Shown here piece by piece: positions 19,541 through 30,731 of a stretch of 64,000 nucleotides of DNA. The stretch is from the NCBI GenBank assembly GCA_017654935.2, contig CM065687.1:16204785-16268784 (forward strand), in the 5' to 3' direction. The notes under the pieces are model-generated. The model was not told where the DNA came from. It worked only from the letters and a program-made list of their open reading frames with translations, and ran no database searches. The stretch is from Phymorhynchus buccinoides. Lineage: Eukaryota > Mollusca > Gastropoda > Neogastropoda > Raphitomidae. The position numbers and the translations under genes were made by a program. Each line of letters opens with the position of its first letter. Position 1 is the first letter of the stretch.

Positions 19541-20143
19541 ATGCTTCAAGGCTGTTGATGATAAACCTTTCTCCCTTTCAAATTCATTTTCAAGTGTTCT
19601 TGGTGGGTTTGTTCTGGTTCTGTAGTTTACCTTGGTGCTAGCTTGCTCCTAGTAGCTAGTCCTCGTTTTCTTTTTATTCTTCATTACATAGTTTTGAAGT
19701 TTAGAAAATTATTTATGTTGTTTGGTCTAGCCAGTGCTCATACTGGTTAGTCAACCATTTTTTGGTTTTTTCTTGGCACTGCGGTTTTTCAAGTTTTTAA
19801 CTCTGCAGTCTTTTGATACATGTAGTTTGCTTTGTTTAGCTACTCTGTCGATTTGCTAGTTTTTCATTCAGTTTTCCTTGTCGTCATGCACGATAATTTT
19901 GGGGACCCTCCCTAGGGGGTCCCGCGTGTTCCTTCTTCGTAGGATTCGAAGTCTGTTCTTCTTGGTCGTGACGATTCGGGCGTTTCGTTTCGCCCAAGTC
20001 ATCTTCGTCAGGTTTGTCCGAGAGATCGGTTCGAAAATCGGCGATTTCTACTCTAAATTATTTCTCACACAAAACATCCATCGGACGTTTTTTCAGTCAA
20101 ACATGTTCTAGGAACTACTTTTTCTTCTCCTAAGACAGAGCCC

Positions 20144-21400
20144 ATGGCCTCTGTGTATACTCAGTCGAAGTCGGAACAAAATTCATCCGCACAAACTTCC
20201 GAAAAATTTGATACATTCATCTGTCACCCGCAGAATGGCGGGCTCATTGTTTTCTGTACCAGCAATTACGTCTGTGGGTCTAATATTTGGGTTCTGTTAT
20301 CTGTCCTTCTTCACAGATCTCCAGGTCCCCTCCGTCGGATCTTCTACGGACGAGGACGGTTGTAGATGGACTGTCTACCGTTCCGACCAGGAGGTCGAAG
20401 GCACCACGGACGGTGGTGCAAGTAGACGGTCGGTCTGCTCGGTCACAAGGGCGAAGCATCCTCTCTCGCATAGTTCGGAGAGGTGTCATAGCCTAGGCAA
20501 GAGCGACAACCCCCACGGCGGGTTGTCGGCTGGCTTTGGCTCTACAGGTCGACACCCGGACCGGGTTGTCAGACCACGCCATGTTAGCCCAGCCAGCTCA
20601 AGGCCTATAGAGAGGGTCGGTCGACGGGATGGCTCTACACCCGACCCTCTCTATGACCGCCGGGGGAGATATTCATCCGTGGATATTCTCCCTTCGGATT
20701 ATCAGCGTCCGCTGGCAGTGACCCATCTGTACGGCCACACCCGGAGCGGGGTGTCCGCCACGTCACTTAAGCCCAGCCCGCTCTTCGCCCGGCAATCCGT
20801 AAGCCCGGAGGCCCTGACGCACCTCTACACACCCCGAGATAAGGGGTGCCGGTGTGGGCTCGCTCCCCCCACCGCGTGGGTACGCAGTACCCGGCGGTTG
20901 GGCCGGACAGATTTTCCCGATGACCGTACGGACGGTACGGCACCGGTCGAAACGGATTACGGCTACAGGCTATGTCCAGCCCGGCTGGTCTGGTCTACGC
21001 TGTCCGGTGAAGGCGCGAGTTCTGTTCGTTCTCGCCCTTCCCTCCGGAGGGAACGCTCCCCGGTTCGATCTCCACGCGTATTCTACCGTGGCTGACGTTC
21101 TTGAGCGACGCCTCACGTTCCCCCGGTCCAGAAGTGCCCGGCGGTTGGGCGGATGGATCTTCCCGGTGACCGCATGGACGGTACGGCGCTGGTCGTAGCG
21201 GGTTACAGCTACAGGCTATGCCGAGGCCGGCTGGTCTGGTCTACGCTGTCCAGTGAAGGCGCGAGTTCTGTTCGATATCGCCCTTCCCTCCGGAGGGAAC
21301 GCTCCCCGATTCGATCTCCATGCGTATTCTACCGTGGCTGACGTTCTTGGGCGGCGCCTCACGTTCCCCCGGTCCCTGCGTTTGCCGGTACCCGGTCTCA
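20144..21400 (+). pseudogene. Decayed 5' ORF region of DIRS (gag position)
   Basis: The first ATG after the left terminal repeat reads MASVYTQSKSEQNSSAQTSE and stops at 20365. The longest frame (20208-21095) is Arg/Ser/Gly-rich and matches no domain I recognise. By position this is where DIRS elements encode their gag-like protein. A 247-bp direct repeat lies inside (20891-21137 and 21138-21384). No function can be assigned. Confidence 0.4.
20891..21384 (+). repeat. 247-bp tandem duplication inside the DIRS element
   Basis: Two adjacent units start CCGGCGGTTGGGC (20891 and 21138) and end CACGTTCCCCCGGTCC. They share CTGGTCTGGTCTACGCTGTC and CTCCGGAGGGAACGCTCCCC and have diverged by roughly 10 percent. 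Confidence 0.85.
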
Positions 21401-23734
21401 CATCTCCATGTGGGGTACTTCTACCCGGTACTTTACCGGTATGTGCACAGCGAGGCTCCCTCTGAGAGAGAGGAGTACTCACAGACGGCCTACCCAGTTG
21501 CGGGGTCCCCCCCCCCCACGGATTAAGGCCCCTCGACCTCGCTCTGTCTAGTCGCAGGCTGTAGGGTCGCCCAGATGTAGTTCTCCGGTCTCTGCCCTTG
21601 GGCACTGACGGACCTTCCTCAACGCCCTGCTTCGTTGTCGTAATCGGACCTACAGAAGCTTTCCAAGCCACGGTGTTTTGACGTCGTGACTAAGTCTACG
21701 TCGGTTCCCGTTCCCCTTCGTCAGGAGTGGTCGTCTCCTTCTGAGCACCCAAGGAGTCCTTTCGATTCAGGTGCCCGGTGTCCACTCTTCATGCCCTTCT
21801 CTAGACGGAGTTTTGTCTCCCAGCGGAAAAATTTTTCACACGAAGCGGCGATCAGTCTCAGAACCTGACATGAACAGGATGCTCCGTAGGCTCCTTCAGG
21901 GCTCTACGTTTTGTGTCTCTCTTTTTGATCGGCACTGCGATACTCCCCCTTGAGGAATCTTCGTTCCTCTCCACTCTCCTCAGAGATCAGGACGTCTTCT
22001 CCTCTCTGCTACGTCGGCTACGGCTCTACGGATGTCGTTCTCTAACGCACCCAAGTCGTACTATGTGTTTTCTACCTTGCACTCCTCTTGGCGTTCAGGT
22101 CCTACTGACGTCATACTTCGTTTCGGCGGAATTTCAAGCCTGTCTCCTCCCAGCCTATCGGTCATCAGTCTGACGGAGGGATTCTCCTCTTTCCGCAGGG
22201 GGAGGTCTTCTTGGCCTCCCAGGCTGCAACAGCAGCCTTTGCGGTGGAGCCCTCATACTCCCAAAGTCCGTCTACCGCCCCTACTTCCTGCGTAGGCGCT
22301 CTGGGCGCAGTGCTTCCCTCTGGAAACGCCTTAGTAGGCGTTGGTTGGACTCTTCGGTTGGTACGGCAGGGTTCAGGTTCATGTTCCTTCAAGAACCTCC
22401 TCTCTCCACGATGTCCATGGTATTGGACCACTGGACCGTTGTTCATATACAACGATGGATAGACAAAACAGATTTTGCTGATTCTAAGGCGTAGCAGCGG
22501 GTAGTGGCCCGGCCCGGCCACTCTCGCTTGCTCTCGGTATGGTGGATCACCCACCTTTGGTGGACCATATCGTGTCGGTGGACCATGATTTTTTGGTCCA
22601 TTATATGGTTTCTACGGTATTAACCTGCACCGTTCGGGCAGTCCCTTTTTTGGGACTATGACTCTGATGGGCTCTTCCCAACCAGCTGGGGTCAATACTC
22701 TGACTTTGAACTGGTTTTTTAGCAGAGTGCTTCAAAATTTTCCCCCCCCCTAGGTCTTTTCTTTTTTGGCCCTTCCAGAAGAGGAGTTGATTTCTCTCGG
22801 TCTCCTCTTACGGTCAAACCTCCTTTCCGGAGGTGTTGGTCTAATATTTGGGAAGTTATTCGCTTTTCTCAGCCTGTATCCAGTTGGCCTCAGGTTGACC
22901 CTTGAAATTTCTTACAAGAGGTGTTTGTTTGTTTTTTCTCGTACCCTCTTATCTTCTGGCTAGATCTGCTCGATCTGCCTGTCTTGAAGTTTTGTTCTAC
23001 CAAGGGATCACTTCTTGATCCATTTAACAGAGTTGGGGCAACGGACCGGCAGATAACGTCCCAGTTCTTCTAGAACCCCCTGGTTATTTTGGCCTTCCGT
23101 GCTCAACCATCTTTTTCGCCGTTTGATTAATTCGCCGTTTGAGTAATGTCCAGCGGTTGCTTCAACGGCTCCAATTTAAAAATAATCTCACCAGTCTCTA
23201 ACTGGCCCGCGATCACTGGGTTGTTCAACTGAGTGATCTTTGCCTTTCTTCAGGCCTTAATTGTTTGACTTTGGCTTCTCGTTGCAAGTCAAGGCCGTTG
23301 AAACGGTTTTCTCTGCTACACCGAACCTAATCTTCAGTTCCCATCCGTTAGTTCTCCTTTTCTCGTCATTTGGGTTTTCATTCCCTTTCAACAGGTCTAT
23401 GTTGGTTTTTGGCGAATCGTTCCAAGTCAGTACCGTTTAAATGGATTTTACCGCGGTGTCTTGACGTCACTTGGATACAATGTTCCGGTGTCTTGACGTC
23501 ACTTGGATACAATGTTTCGCTTCTCGCCATCTTGTTGCAATCGCAGGATGAGCTTTTCAGCGTCATCTGCTAAGTTTTTACGTCAGACGATTGCTACTTT
23601 GTTGCCTTTTCTGTTCGTCTCTACGTCACGTTTCCATCTTCCAGCGAGTATCCTTTTAGTCTGCTTCGAACGTAAATCTTTTTACGTAGTGCAGAAACTC
23701 TGTCGTATCGGCACTTCAGCAATTTTTTTGGAAT
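21401..23734 (+). other. DIRS middle region, no recognisable reverse transcriptase
   Basis: In a complete DIRS element the RT/RNase H and methyltransferase reading frames lie here. I find no Y/F-x-D-D motif and no frame longer than about 130 codons. A 33-bp tandem repeat (GGTGTCTTGACGTCACTTGG) occurs at 23453-23516. The region appears heavily mutated or replaced. Confidence 0.5.
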
Positions 23735-24880
23735 ATGCCACGTTGTGGCCCTGTCATCTTTGTATACAGAAGCAAAGAAGCAGGGTTTTTTGCACTTTAT
23801 GATTGGGACAATTGTTTGCTCCACTCTTTCCAATCCTTTGTGCGATTTGCGCTGGAAGGCATGGTTCTTTTCTGCGCGCGCAAGAAATGGGACGCTCTGC
23901 TCCTCCAGTTTGTGGAGTCCCTGCCCCACTTGCGCAGGACTAAGGACCTCTCTGCTCAGACCCTCTCTGACTACGGGGCTTCTCTGTTTGACACCGTTTT
24001 GTTGGCCTTAGGTTTTGATCGAACCTCTATGCTCTCCGCTCCGCGGGTGTCCCACATTTTGGACTCAGTGCTTTTGCGGGCCCCGGCGAGGGCTGTCCGG
24101 GTCCCGCAATGGTACGTGTTTCTTCTTTAGAATTATCTAAGGGATCGCTGTGAACCTCTCTCTTCCCTCTCTCTCAAGGTCCTTACTTTCAGGATGGTGT
24201 TTTTGATTGCTCTCGCGTCTGCCAGACGGGTCAGTTGCCTCCACTCCCTTAACGGGCTCTCCAGGGAAGTCGAGTTCGCGGAGGATTTATCGACCGTTTT
24301 GCTTTGCTTTTTGCCCGGGTTCAGGACAAAGAATCAGCCCGGCGAATGTCGAGTCTCCTCTTCTCTCTATCTCCAGTTTGCGGTCAATTCTCTGCTCGTG
24401 CGTCGCGGACCGTTTTTTCTCTGTCCGGTCCGCGCGCTCAGATCCTACCTGTCTAGAACCCTAGGTTTTAGGGGCTCTAGAAGAAGATTCTTTCTTCTAT
24501 TAGCCCTAAGTACGCTAAAGACGTGGTTGTTAGACTGTGTCAGGCTAACCTACTCTCAGTCTCTCGTTAGCCCGCCATCCGGCTCTATCAGGGTTCACGA
24601 GCCGCGCGCAATCAGCGCCTCGCTCGCTCTCGTTAAAGGGGTTCCCTTGGTTAATATCGTGTCAGCCGCCTACTGGAAGTCGGTCAACACGTTCTTCAAC
24701 TTCTACCTGAGGTACGTGGCGCGGTTATGTCTCAGAGATTCACATTTGTCCAGTTCTCTTTCTAGGTACTATCTGTCCCGCACTAGCTCCTTCAGGGGTT
24801 CTAGGAGGCGTCTGTTCTTTTCTCTGAACAACGGTATGGCAAGGACCTATCCAAGTCTACTTTCTCTAGGTGCCTGGTAG
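23735..24880 (+). pseudogene. DIRS tyrosine recombinase, first part and first C-terminal domain
   Basis: One frame interrupted by a stop at 24128. The N-terminal part is a Leu-rich helical segment (KKWDALLLQFVESLPHLR). After the stop come LSLKVLTFRMVFLIALASAR and R-V-S-C-L-H, where A-S-A-R-R is the usual site of the first catalytic Arg of DIRS recombinases. Then C-P-V-R-A-L-R-S-Y-L, and a C-terminal H-E-P-R-A-I-S-A-S-L-A-L, A-A-Y-W-K-S-V-N-T-F-F-N-F-Y-L block. It retains the H-x-x-R, Trp and nucleophile Tyr positions. A second start of the same domain follows in frame (SRTSSFRGSRRR) and ends at 24878. The enzyme family cuts and rejoins DNA through a phosphotyrosine link. Confidence 0.7.
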
Positions 24881-25185
24881 AAACTGTTAAGCTGTCTTAC
24901 GCCATCTCTAGTTCTTCTTTGCCGGACAACCCCATCAGAGCGCATGAAGTTAGGGCAATCAGCGCTTCCCTGGCGCTCTCCAGAGGAGTCCCCCTCGCCA
25001 AGGTCATGGAGGCGGCCACATGGCGTTCCGTCAATACGTTCCTTAGTTTCTACCTGGGACGTATCCATCAAGAGGTCAGACGACCTCTTGTCTGCCATCA
25101 GGCGGACTGTCGTACTCCCATCTCCTGTTTAACTATCGAGAGTAGTGTTTCTCGACCGTTCCCTTCTGGGGTAAGTCATGTATGA
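24776..25185 (+). pseudogene. DIRS recombinase, second copy of the C-terminal domain
   Basis: In another frame from about 24840 it reads GKDLSKSTFSRCLVETVKLS, then IRAHEVRAISASLALSRGVP, MEAATWRSVNTFLSFYLGR and a stop at 25183. Key residues H-E-V-R, W and Y are all present and closer to the DIRS consensus than in the first domain. The His motifs are 347 bp apart (24596 and 24943). This is a diverged tandem duplication of the catalytic end with a frameshift between the units. Confidence 0.75.
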
Positions 25186-25320
25186 CCTATGGGGTAAAAG
25201 AGATTTGAGTATTATGGAGTTTTAGATGTGATGTTTAGGGAGTTTGAATGTATATACTGTGTGTTGGTTTTCATTCTTCCCTTGTTCGCTTGATCGCATC
25301 ACCCTCCTCCTCTTTGGTAG

Positions 25321-25426
25321 TCTGCTATTGTTTTGAGTGTTGGTACAGTATGATTATATTAGATTGGTAGATTTTTTATTAATCTTACTATCTATATAAT
25401 TAAATACTTACCAACACTCAAAACAA
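25321..25426 (-). repeat. DIRS internal complementary region
   Basis: 25321-25365 is complementary to the first 45 bp of the element and 25366-25426 is complementary to the last 61 bp. The two parts abut exactly. On the minus strand it therefore reads right end joined to left end, which is the circle junction. Confidence 0.92.
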
Positions 25427-25462
25427 CCAAAGGTTCCCACCCATCCTCCCTCCTGATGCTAG

Positions 25463-25637
25463 GGTAAATAGGAATGAGTCGGGGCCGGAAGTGGATATGC
25501 GTGACCGGAAGTGGGAAAGGGGGGATAACCCCACGGTCACTAGAGTGACTTGCTCTTTGTTATTTGGTAGCTAAGCGTTCACGCTTAAGGTTTTTCCAGC
25601 CAATTGGTATGATATGCTATTGTTTTGAGTGTTGGTA
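25463..25637 (-). repeat. DIRS right inverted terminal repeat
   Basis: Reverse complement of 19365-19540 with few differences. It is followed by the unique right end (TAAGTATTTAATTATATAGA to CTACC at 25680). Confidence 0.9.
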
Positions 25638-25680
25638 AGTATTTAATTATATAGATAGTAAGATTAATAAAAAATCTACC

Positions 25681-26158
25681 ATTCACTTCCGTTTTTTTTC
25701 ATCAGTGACTGCGCATGCGTTCTTATTACTTTCTCTGAAAAAAATGGCGGACTCCAGCAGCAGTAGCGATTCGGGAGATGTTTCAAACGAAAAAAACCGA
25801 ACCCAAACCAGAAAACGAAAATCATCTGGCACACCATCTTGTTCTAAGAAAAAACATCGGCCTGACGCACAAGTTTTCAAAATAGCTTACACGGAGGAGT
25901 GGCCTTGGCATCGTCAGAAGTCGACTTGGTGCGAACCATGCTCACTGCAACCTCTGCCATGCAGACTTCTCTGTGAATCATGGCGGTAGAGACGACCGTC
26001 AACATGTTCAATCGGCGAAACATATTAAGCATTGCGTTTCGGCTCAGGAAGAGAACAAACCGATTGCTGTCATTTGTGGATGCTACTGAAAAGTTTGCCA
26101 TGCTATTGAAAATTGATGGCTGGGCTACTGATTGTGAAAATTCCAAGTAGGCAGGTCT
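25681..26158 (+). mobile_element. 3' part of hAT-like element split by the DIRS insertion
   Basis: Continues the element that starts at about 19163, ending GTAGGCAGGTCTG and followed by AATATC. Its zinc-finger frame begins near 25744 but an extra G (CCTTGGCATCG instead of CCTTGCATCG) breaks it. Confidence 0.8.
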
Positions 26159-26439
26159 GAATATCAGATGTTTCTCTAAAATGATATAAAAATCCATAAG
26201 ATGAGTTTAAAAAGGAAATTTGTCTTCAAAGAAACATGATGTGTTGCCCCATGAAATCTCCCACTTTTTTTTTCTTTCTTCTCCTGTTGTGTTGAACTCT
26301 GTGGCCAACCGCCATCTTCATGCTTGTTTGACCAACCTACATGGCCATAATAACTTGCGCCAGTTAATGTGTAGGTGGAATGGATTTATGATTGCATTGT
26401 TGCACACGATCATATTTGCGATGTTTTGTTTTTCTTCAG

Positions 26440-26530
26440 GAAAGTGTTCTGTGACTTTGGCACCAACTTTGTGATCCTGGACGGGGATGGAGAACAGCCC
26501 ATTTCCTGTATGATAGCTAGCATTGAAAAG
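26440..26530 (+). CDS. UBA1: UBA1 exon E (copy 2)
   Basis: 91 bp, the same protein as 5758-5848, entered through TTCTTCAG and left through GTGAGA. The only coding difference seen is synonymous (TCA to TCC). Confidence 0.94.
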
Positions 26531-26636
26531 GTGAGACAACGACAGACTTGAATTGGTGTGTGCGTGTGTATGAGTGTCTCTGTGTGTGCTTGTTTGTGTG
26601 AGTGTGTTGTTTAGTTATTCAGTGTTCTGTCTTTAA

Positions 26637-26837
26637 CCCCTTGACTGCCACCAATGTATTACGTACTGACCCGATGACATCAATGATGATGTCATCAGAT
26701 GAAGAGGAATAACCCTGATATGCTGGCTTTTTGCTCTAAACATAATCAAGAGAGTAATATTCCCCAGACCATTTTCTCAGATTGGCTCTATCAGCCCAGG
26801 GTTTTTTTTTCTTTCATTTTCTCTGGCAGTCAAGGGG
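26637..26837. mobile_element. TTAA-flanked MITE, CCCCTTGACTGCCA ends (copy 2)
   Basis: Orthologue of 5955-6177, shortened by an internal deletion of about 20 bp. TTAA is present on both sides. Confidence 0.75.
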
Positions 26838-27642
26838 TTAAAATAGGTCATAGTTAGTGTGCAAAATGTACCTCTAAATTTGTAGGGGGTCACCTATGCA
26901 ATGCTACTTCTGATTTAAATTGTAGTGCATACTTTAGGAAAACAGTGTGTCAGGTGAACATTTGGTCTTCTTCTTCTCCTCTGTCAATCGCTTAGACCAT
27001 AACTGCCAACTTTCCAGAATCCCAAAGCGGGAAATTTGTCTAAAATCTGGTGCGTCGGATGGGAGTTTTGAGCTTCTCCCCCATAAGTTTTAGCGCTGGT
27101 TACCGATATGGAGATGTAGAACTGTTCGAAGTCAAGGGTTTTAGAAAGTTGGAAGGTTTGAAATGGTTTGTTAAGTACACATTGCCTTTTGTGTGAAAGC
27201 TTGATTCCTGCATAGCATTATCATGAGTGTTGTTGTTGTCATACCCTGGCTTAAAGACTCCAGGGATCATCCCAAAAGCCGAAGCATTTGAACACTATGG
27301 TACAAATGCACCAGCTAGGGATGAGAGCATTACGTGTGTGACCATTTTTTTTATTACCCTGCCGCGCGGGCAGCCACACTCAGACTAAGGAGGATATCAT
27401 GAGTGAAAGTATTTCCTGAAATCAGGATTGCAAAAGCTGATAGAAAGAGTCCTCAGGATTGGCCATCTTGTCATCCGGAAACACAGTCTTGTGAAATCAA
27501 ACATTTCTGCCAACGTTGATGGCAGATTAAAACAAGATGATAGACATGCAATTCTAACATTTTACATCCATCCTGTATATTCAGACACACACATATAATG
27601 GAAATTATTTTTAATGTGGTCACCACTTCAGGATTGGGATTA

Positions 27643-28278
27643 CCGTAAAAACTGGACTATAAGATGCACCTGTATTCTGCATCCCTTAAATTGACAAAAT
27701 ATTAGGCATTTATTCATATATAAGCCGCACCAGTTTATAAGCTGCAGATAAAATTCTGTGTGCACAAACCAACACAAATATAGAAGTTCTCGTATCAGAA
27801 CATAGGTATTTAATGTCCTCGGATACTTTAACCCTTTCACCGCCAGCCATCTTTGAGCCCGGGGGGGGACAATTTGCCATTAAATCTTACTTGGCTACAG
27901 AAAAGATTTCGTCTGCAAATATTGTTGGGATTTCTCTGTGACACATTTAGAATAGGGTCAATCCTTACTGCCCAAATTTAGGAACACAATATCATTGAAT
28001 AACAGACCCTGATTCAAGATTTTAATGACATGTGTGTTAAATCATTGTGGTGCAAAAATACGACATTGGCGGTGAAAGGGTTAAACAGGAGATTTGAATC
28101 TATTGATTACCAAAACCAGTTTTGAGTCTAAAGAAGCTCAAAATAGGCTGAAGAATGTGGCCAGAAACAGATTTAATCATACTGATAAATGTAGAATGGA
28201 AAAAAAATCCACAGATAAGCAGCATGGGTTAAATAAAGTTGAGGAAAAAAGTAGCAGTTTATAGTCCGCATTTTACGG
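27643..28278. mobile_element. TA-flanked CCGTAAAA MITE with nested TTAA MITE
   Basis: Same element as 6976-7366, enlarged by the insertion at 27832-28080. Confidence 0.75.
27832..28080. mobile_element. 249-bp TTAA MITE, CCCTTTCACCGCCA ends
   Basis: Ends CCCTTTCACCGCCAGCC and TTGGCGGTGAAAGGG. It is flanked by TTAA, whereas copy 1 has a single TTAA at the same point (GATACTTTAAACAG near 7171). This proves a TTAA target duplication and a recent insertion. Relatives are at 39762-40003 and 45958-46194. A piggyBac-like group is inferred. Confidence 0.88.
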
Positions 28279-28398
28279 TAAGATTCAGGGAACATTGAAA
28301 TGTGTCATTTCAGGATTGAGGGAATGCTTTACTTTTTCACCCATGCATTTTTTATTTAACCCTGTTCAGTGTGTGTGAACTGTGGTTGCTGTGTGCAG

Positions 28399-28531
28399 GG
28401 TGAGAACAGCGTGGTGGCCACGGTCGACGAAACCAAGCACGGCCTGGAGGACGGGGACCACGTCACCTTCTCCGAAGTGCAGGGCATGACCGAGCTCAAC
28501 GGATGTGAGCCCATCAAGATCAAAGTCCTCG
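28399..28531 (+). CDS. UBA1: UBA1 exon F (copy 2)
   Basis: 133 bp, the same protein as 7487-7619, with splice sites GTGCAG and GTATGT. It is part of the FCCH domain. Confidence 0.95.
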
Positions 28532-29961
28532 GTATGTAGGGTAGCTTATCATATTTTTCGGATTATAAGGCGCACCCACGAAATTTTACAAAAATGTTTT
28601 TGCTACAATACTTTCTTGCTACATCACTTGTCATTTTATAAGGCACAGGGGTTTCAGGCTCGGGAAAAAAAGTATCGCCTTATAGTCAGAAAAAATTTGT
28701 TCTCACATCAACGGCCGTGAACCCATCAAGATCAAATGTGACCCCATCAACATCAAACTCAAGTCCTCTGTATGTAGCCGCAGAGGTTCAGATTGTTTTC
28801 AATCTTCATGCAGGCATCAGAAGTAGAAGTAGAACTGTCGGAGGGTTTGCTAATTTTGAGAGGATTAAAAATTCCTGGCAGAGGACTTGTTTCTGGTGTC
28901 AGGTTTTACCGATTTTGGTGAGTGTGATCTTTGCTGTCAAATGGCATTTGATGGTGGTACTTCCCCGTGGGGATAGCGGGGGGGTGTCTTTCATAAAAAT
29001 AGTTCCCCCACCTTCTGGAAGTTCTGTGCTTGTAACTTCAATCTGCCACTCTTTGACTCTGCCTTTTCCCTTTGCTTACTGTCATCAAAGACACTGAAAA
29101 GAAAAGACTAACATCTGGTCCCTTTTCCCTATATGAGTAGTGAGGACAGAAACACTAGTTATGTCCCTTTTAAGCGTAACACATTTAGGTTACATTAACT
29201 CTTGTTTTCAAACCTGAGAGAGTTATCTTTTCATGAGTCAGTTATACTTTGGATAACTACCCCACTAACGATAACTCTATCAGCTCGCCGTAACTCTTAA
29301 GTAGTCCATCTTACCCTTTTAGAGTCTTTGCTGTCATCTACTATCTGATTTATTGGCCCATTTTCCTGCCTTTTAAAAAAAAAATCTTCTGAATAACTTT
29401 TCTCCTTTGAGCTCCTCCGAAATCAGAATGTGTCGGCTGTACGCAGCGGGGAGACCAGTGACAACTGAAAGGGGACACATACGTACTTTACCCATTATGT
29501 CCATATGGCCTGGGCATGCAAAAGAAGAAGAAGGATGATGGTACTTGTTAAGTGAGCATCAGAACTAGTGAATGCTGTGTGTTTGACGGAAAATTGAGCG
29601 CAGTTGCTGATAAATGCATTGTCATTGTTTGCTTGTCAATTTCTAGGATGCAGGATGAAATTAATTTTTTTAATTTTTTTTAAGGTGGAATGAATTTCAT
29701 TTTCTGTCTTTCAGTCATTTTCTCTAACATTCCTTCCATACTGAAAATAGTAACATAGCGTTTAATAATGCTCTCATTTTTGTTTGGTACTAGTTGAAAC
29801 CGTGGTCACTTTTGTTTTACAATTTGTAATGGAAACTTGACTAAGGTAAGTCAAGACTTTGCTTGTAAGCGTACAGCATAATTTTTTCCCTTGAATGTTT
29901 GATACAAAGGTGCTGTTGTATTTGTTTGGGCATAAATGTTGTTTATTTTTTTCTTTGATAG

Positions 29962-30059
29962 GTCCATACACGTTCAGCATAGGGGACACCACCAAGTACT
30001 CCAACTACATCAGGGGAGGCAATGCCGTCCAGGTCAAAATGCCCAAGACAATCAACTTC
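29962..30059 (+). CDS. UBA1: UBA1 exon G (copy 2), Asp to Asn variant
   Basis: 98 bp with the same splice sites as 9048-9145. It encodes [20 protein letters not shown] and ends KTINF, where copy 1 has KTIDF (GAC to AAC). This is the only amino-acid difference I noticed between the two sets of complete exons. Confidence 0.94.
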
Positions 30060-30584
30060 GTAAGTACAGTAATTTGTATGCTTTTATGTGTTTTGGGGGT
30101 CAAAGGATTGGACTTGTGCTTATTTGGTATTTTGTATAAGTTGAATTAATGAAATGGGGAAAACTCAGCAAAAGAGAAATGTGTGTGTGTGAGAGAGATA
30201 GAGAGGGTAGGTGTGGGTGGGGTTAAATGTTTCCAATCCTTTGTGTATTTGAAAATGTTTTAATGGAGCAAGAATGCAAACCATTCTGAATTTTTGTTTG
30301 TTTCATCCATTCATTGACAGTTTAAAAGAACCGAAATAAACATGAGAAAAACCGTAATGGAATGGAAAAGTTGAAAACGGCAGGATAAATGTGTAAAAAA
30401 AATAAATTGCATTGCTTGTTTTTCACTCGCTGTTACATAATGGTATTTTTAATTTTTATGCAATAAACAGAAATTAATCAAGGCAGCTATGAAAACGGCA
30501 GGATAAATGTGTAGAAAAAAATGCATTGCTTGTTTTTCAGTCACTGTTACATAGTGGTATTTTAAATTTTCCTGCAATAAACAG

Positions 30585-30731
30585 AAATCGATCAAGGCAG
30601 CTATGGACGCCCCCGAGATCCTTCCGTCGGACTTTGCCAAGTTTGAGCGTCCTGCCCAGCTGCACATGGCCTTCAAGGCCCTGAACGACTACAAGAAGAA
30701 GACGGGGGGCCTGCCAAAGCCACGCTGTGAG
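30585..30731 (+). CDS. UBA1: UBA1 exon H (copy 2)
   Basis: 147 bp, the same protein as 9671-9817, also preceded by the tandemly duplicated acceptor (decoy at 30471). It is the last UBA1 exon in this copy; the exon I and J equivalents are not found before the gap at 33501. Confidence 0.95.

Larger units (their letters stand above)
19345..25680 (+). mobile_element. DIRS-type tyrosine-recombinase retrotransposon, 6336 bp
   Basis: Defined to the base by the empty site in copy 1 (AACCT/ATTCAC near 5008). The left flank ends AACCT, the element begins AATCTATTATAATC and ends AAAATCTACC, and the right flank resumes ATTCACTTCC with no target duplication. It has inverted terminal repeats of about 175 bp. 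An internal complementary region of about 105 bp contains the complements of both extreme ends, joined head to tail. Downstream coding sequence matches DIRS tyrosine recombinases. This combination is specific to DIRS elements, which integrate a circular DNA by recombinase rather than integrase. The coding parts carry stops and frameshifts, so this copy is dead. Confidence 0.92.

Noticed and set aside
20208..21095. 295-codon frame as an intact DIRS gag protein
   Set aside because: Composition is Arg/Ser/Gly-rich with no gag-like motif, it starts after the likely true start at 20144, and it spans the tandem duplication in shifting frames. Kept only as a decayed region.
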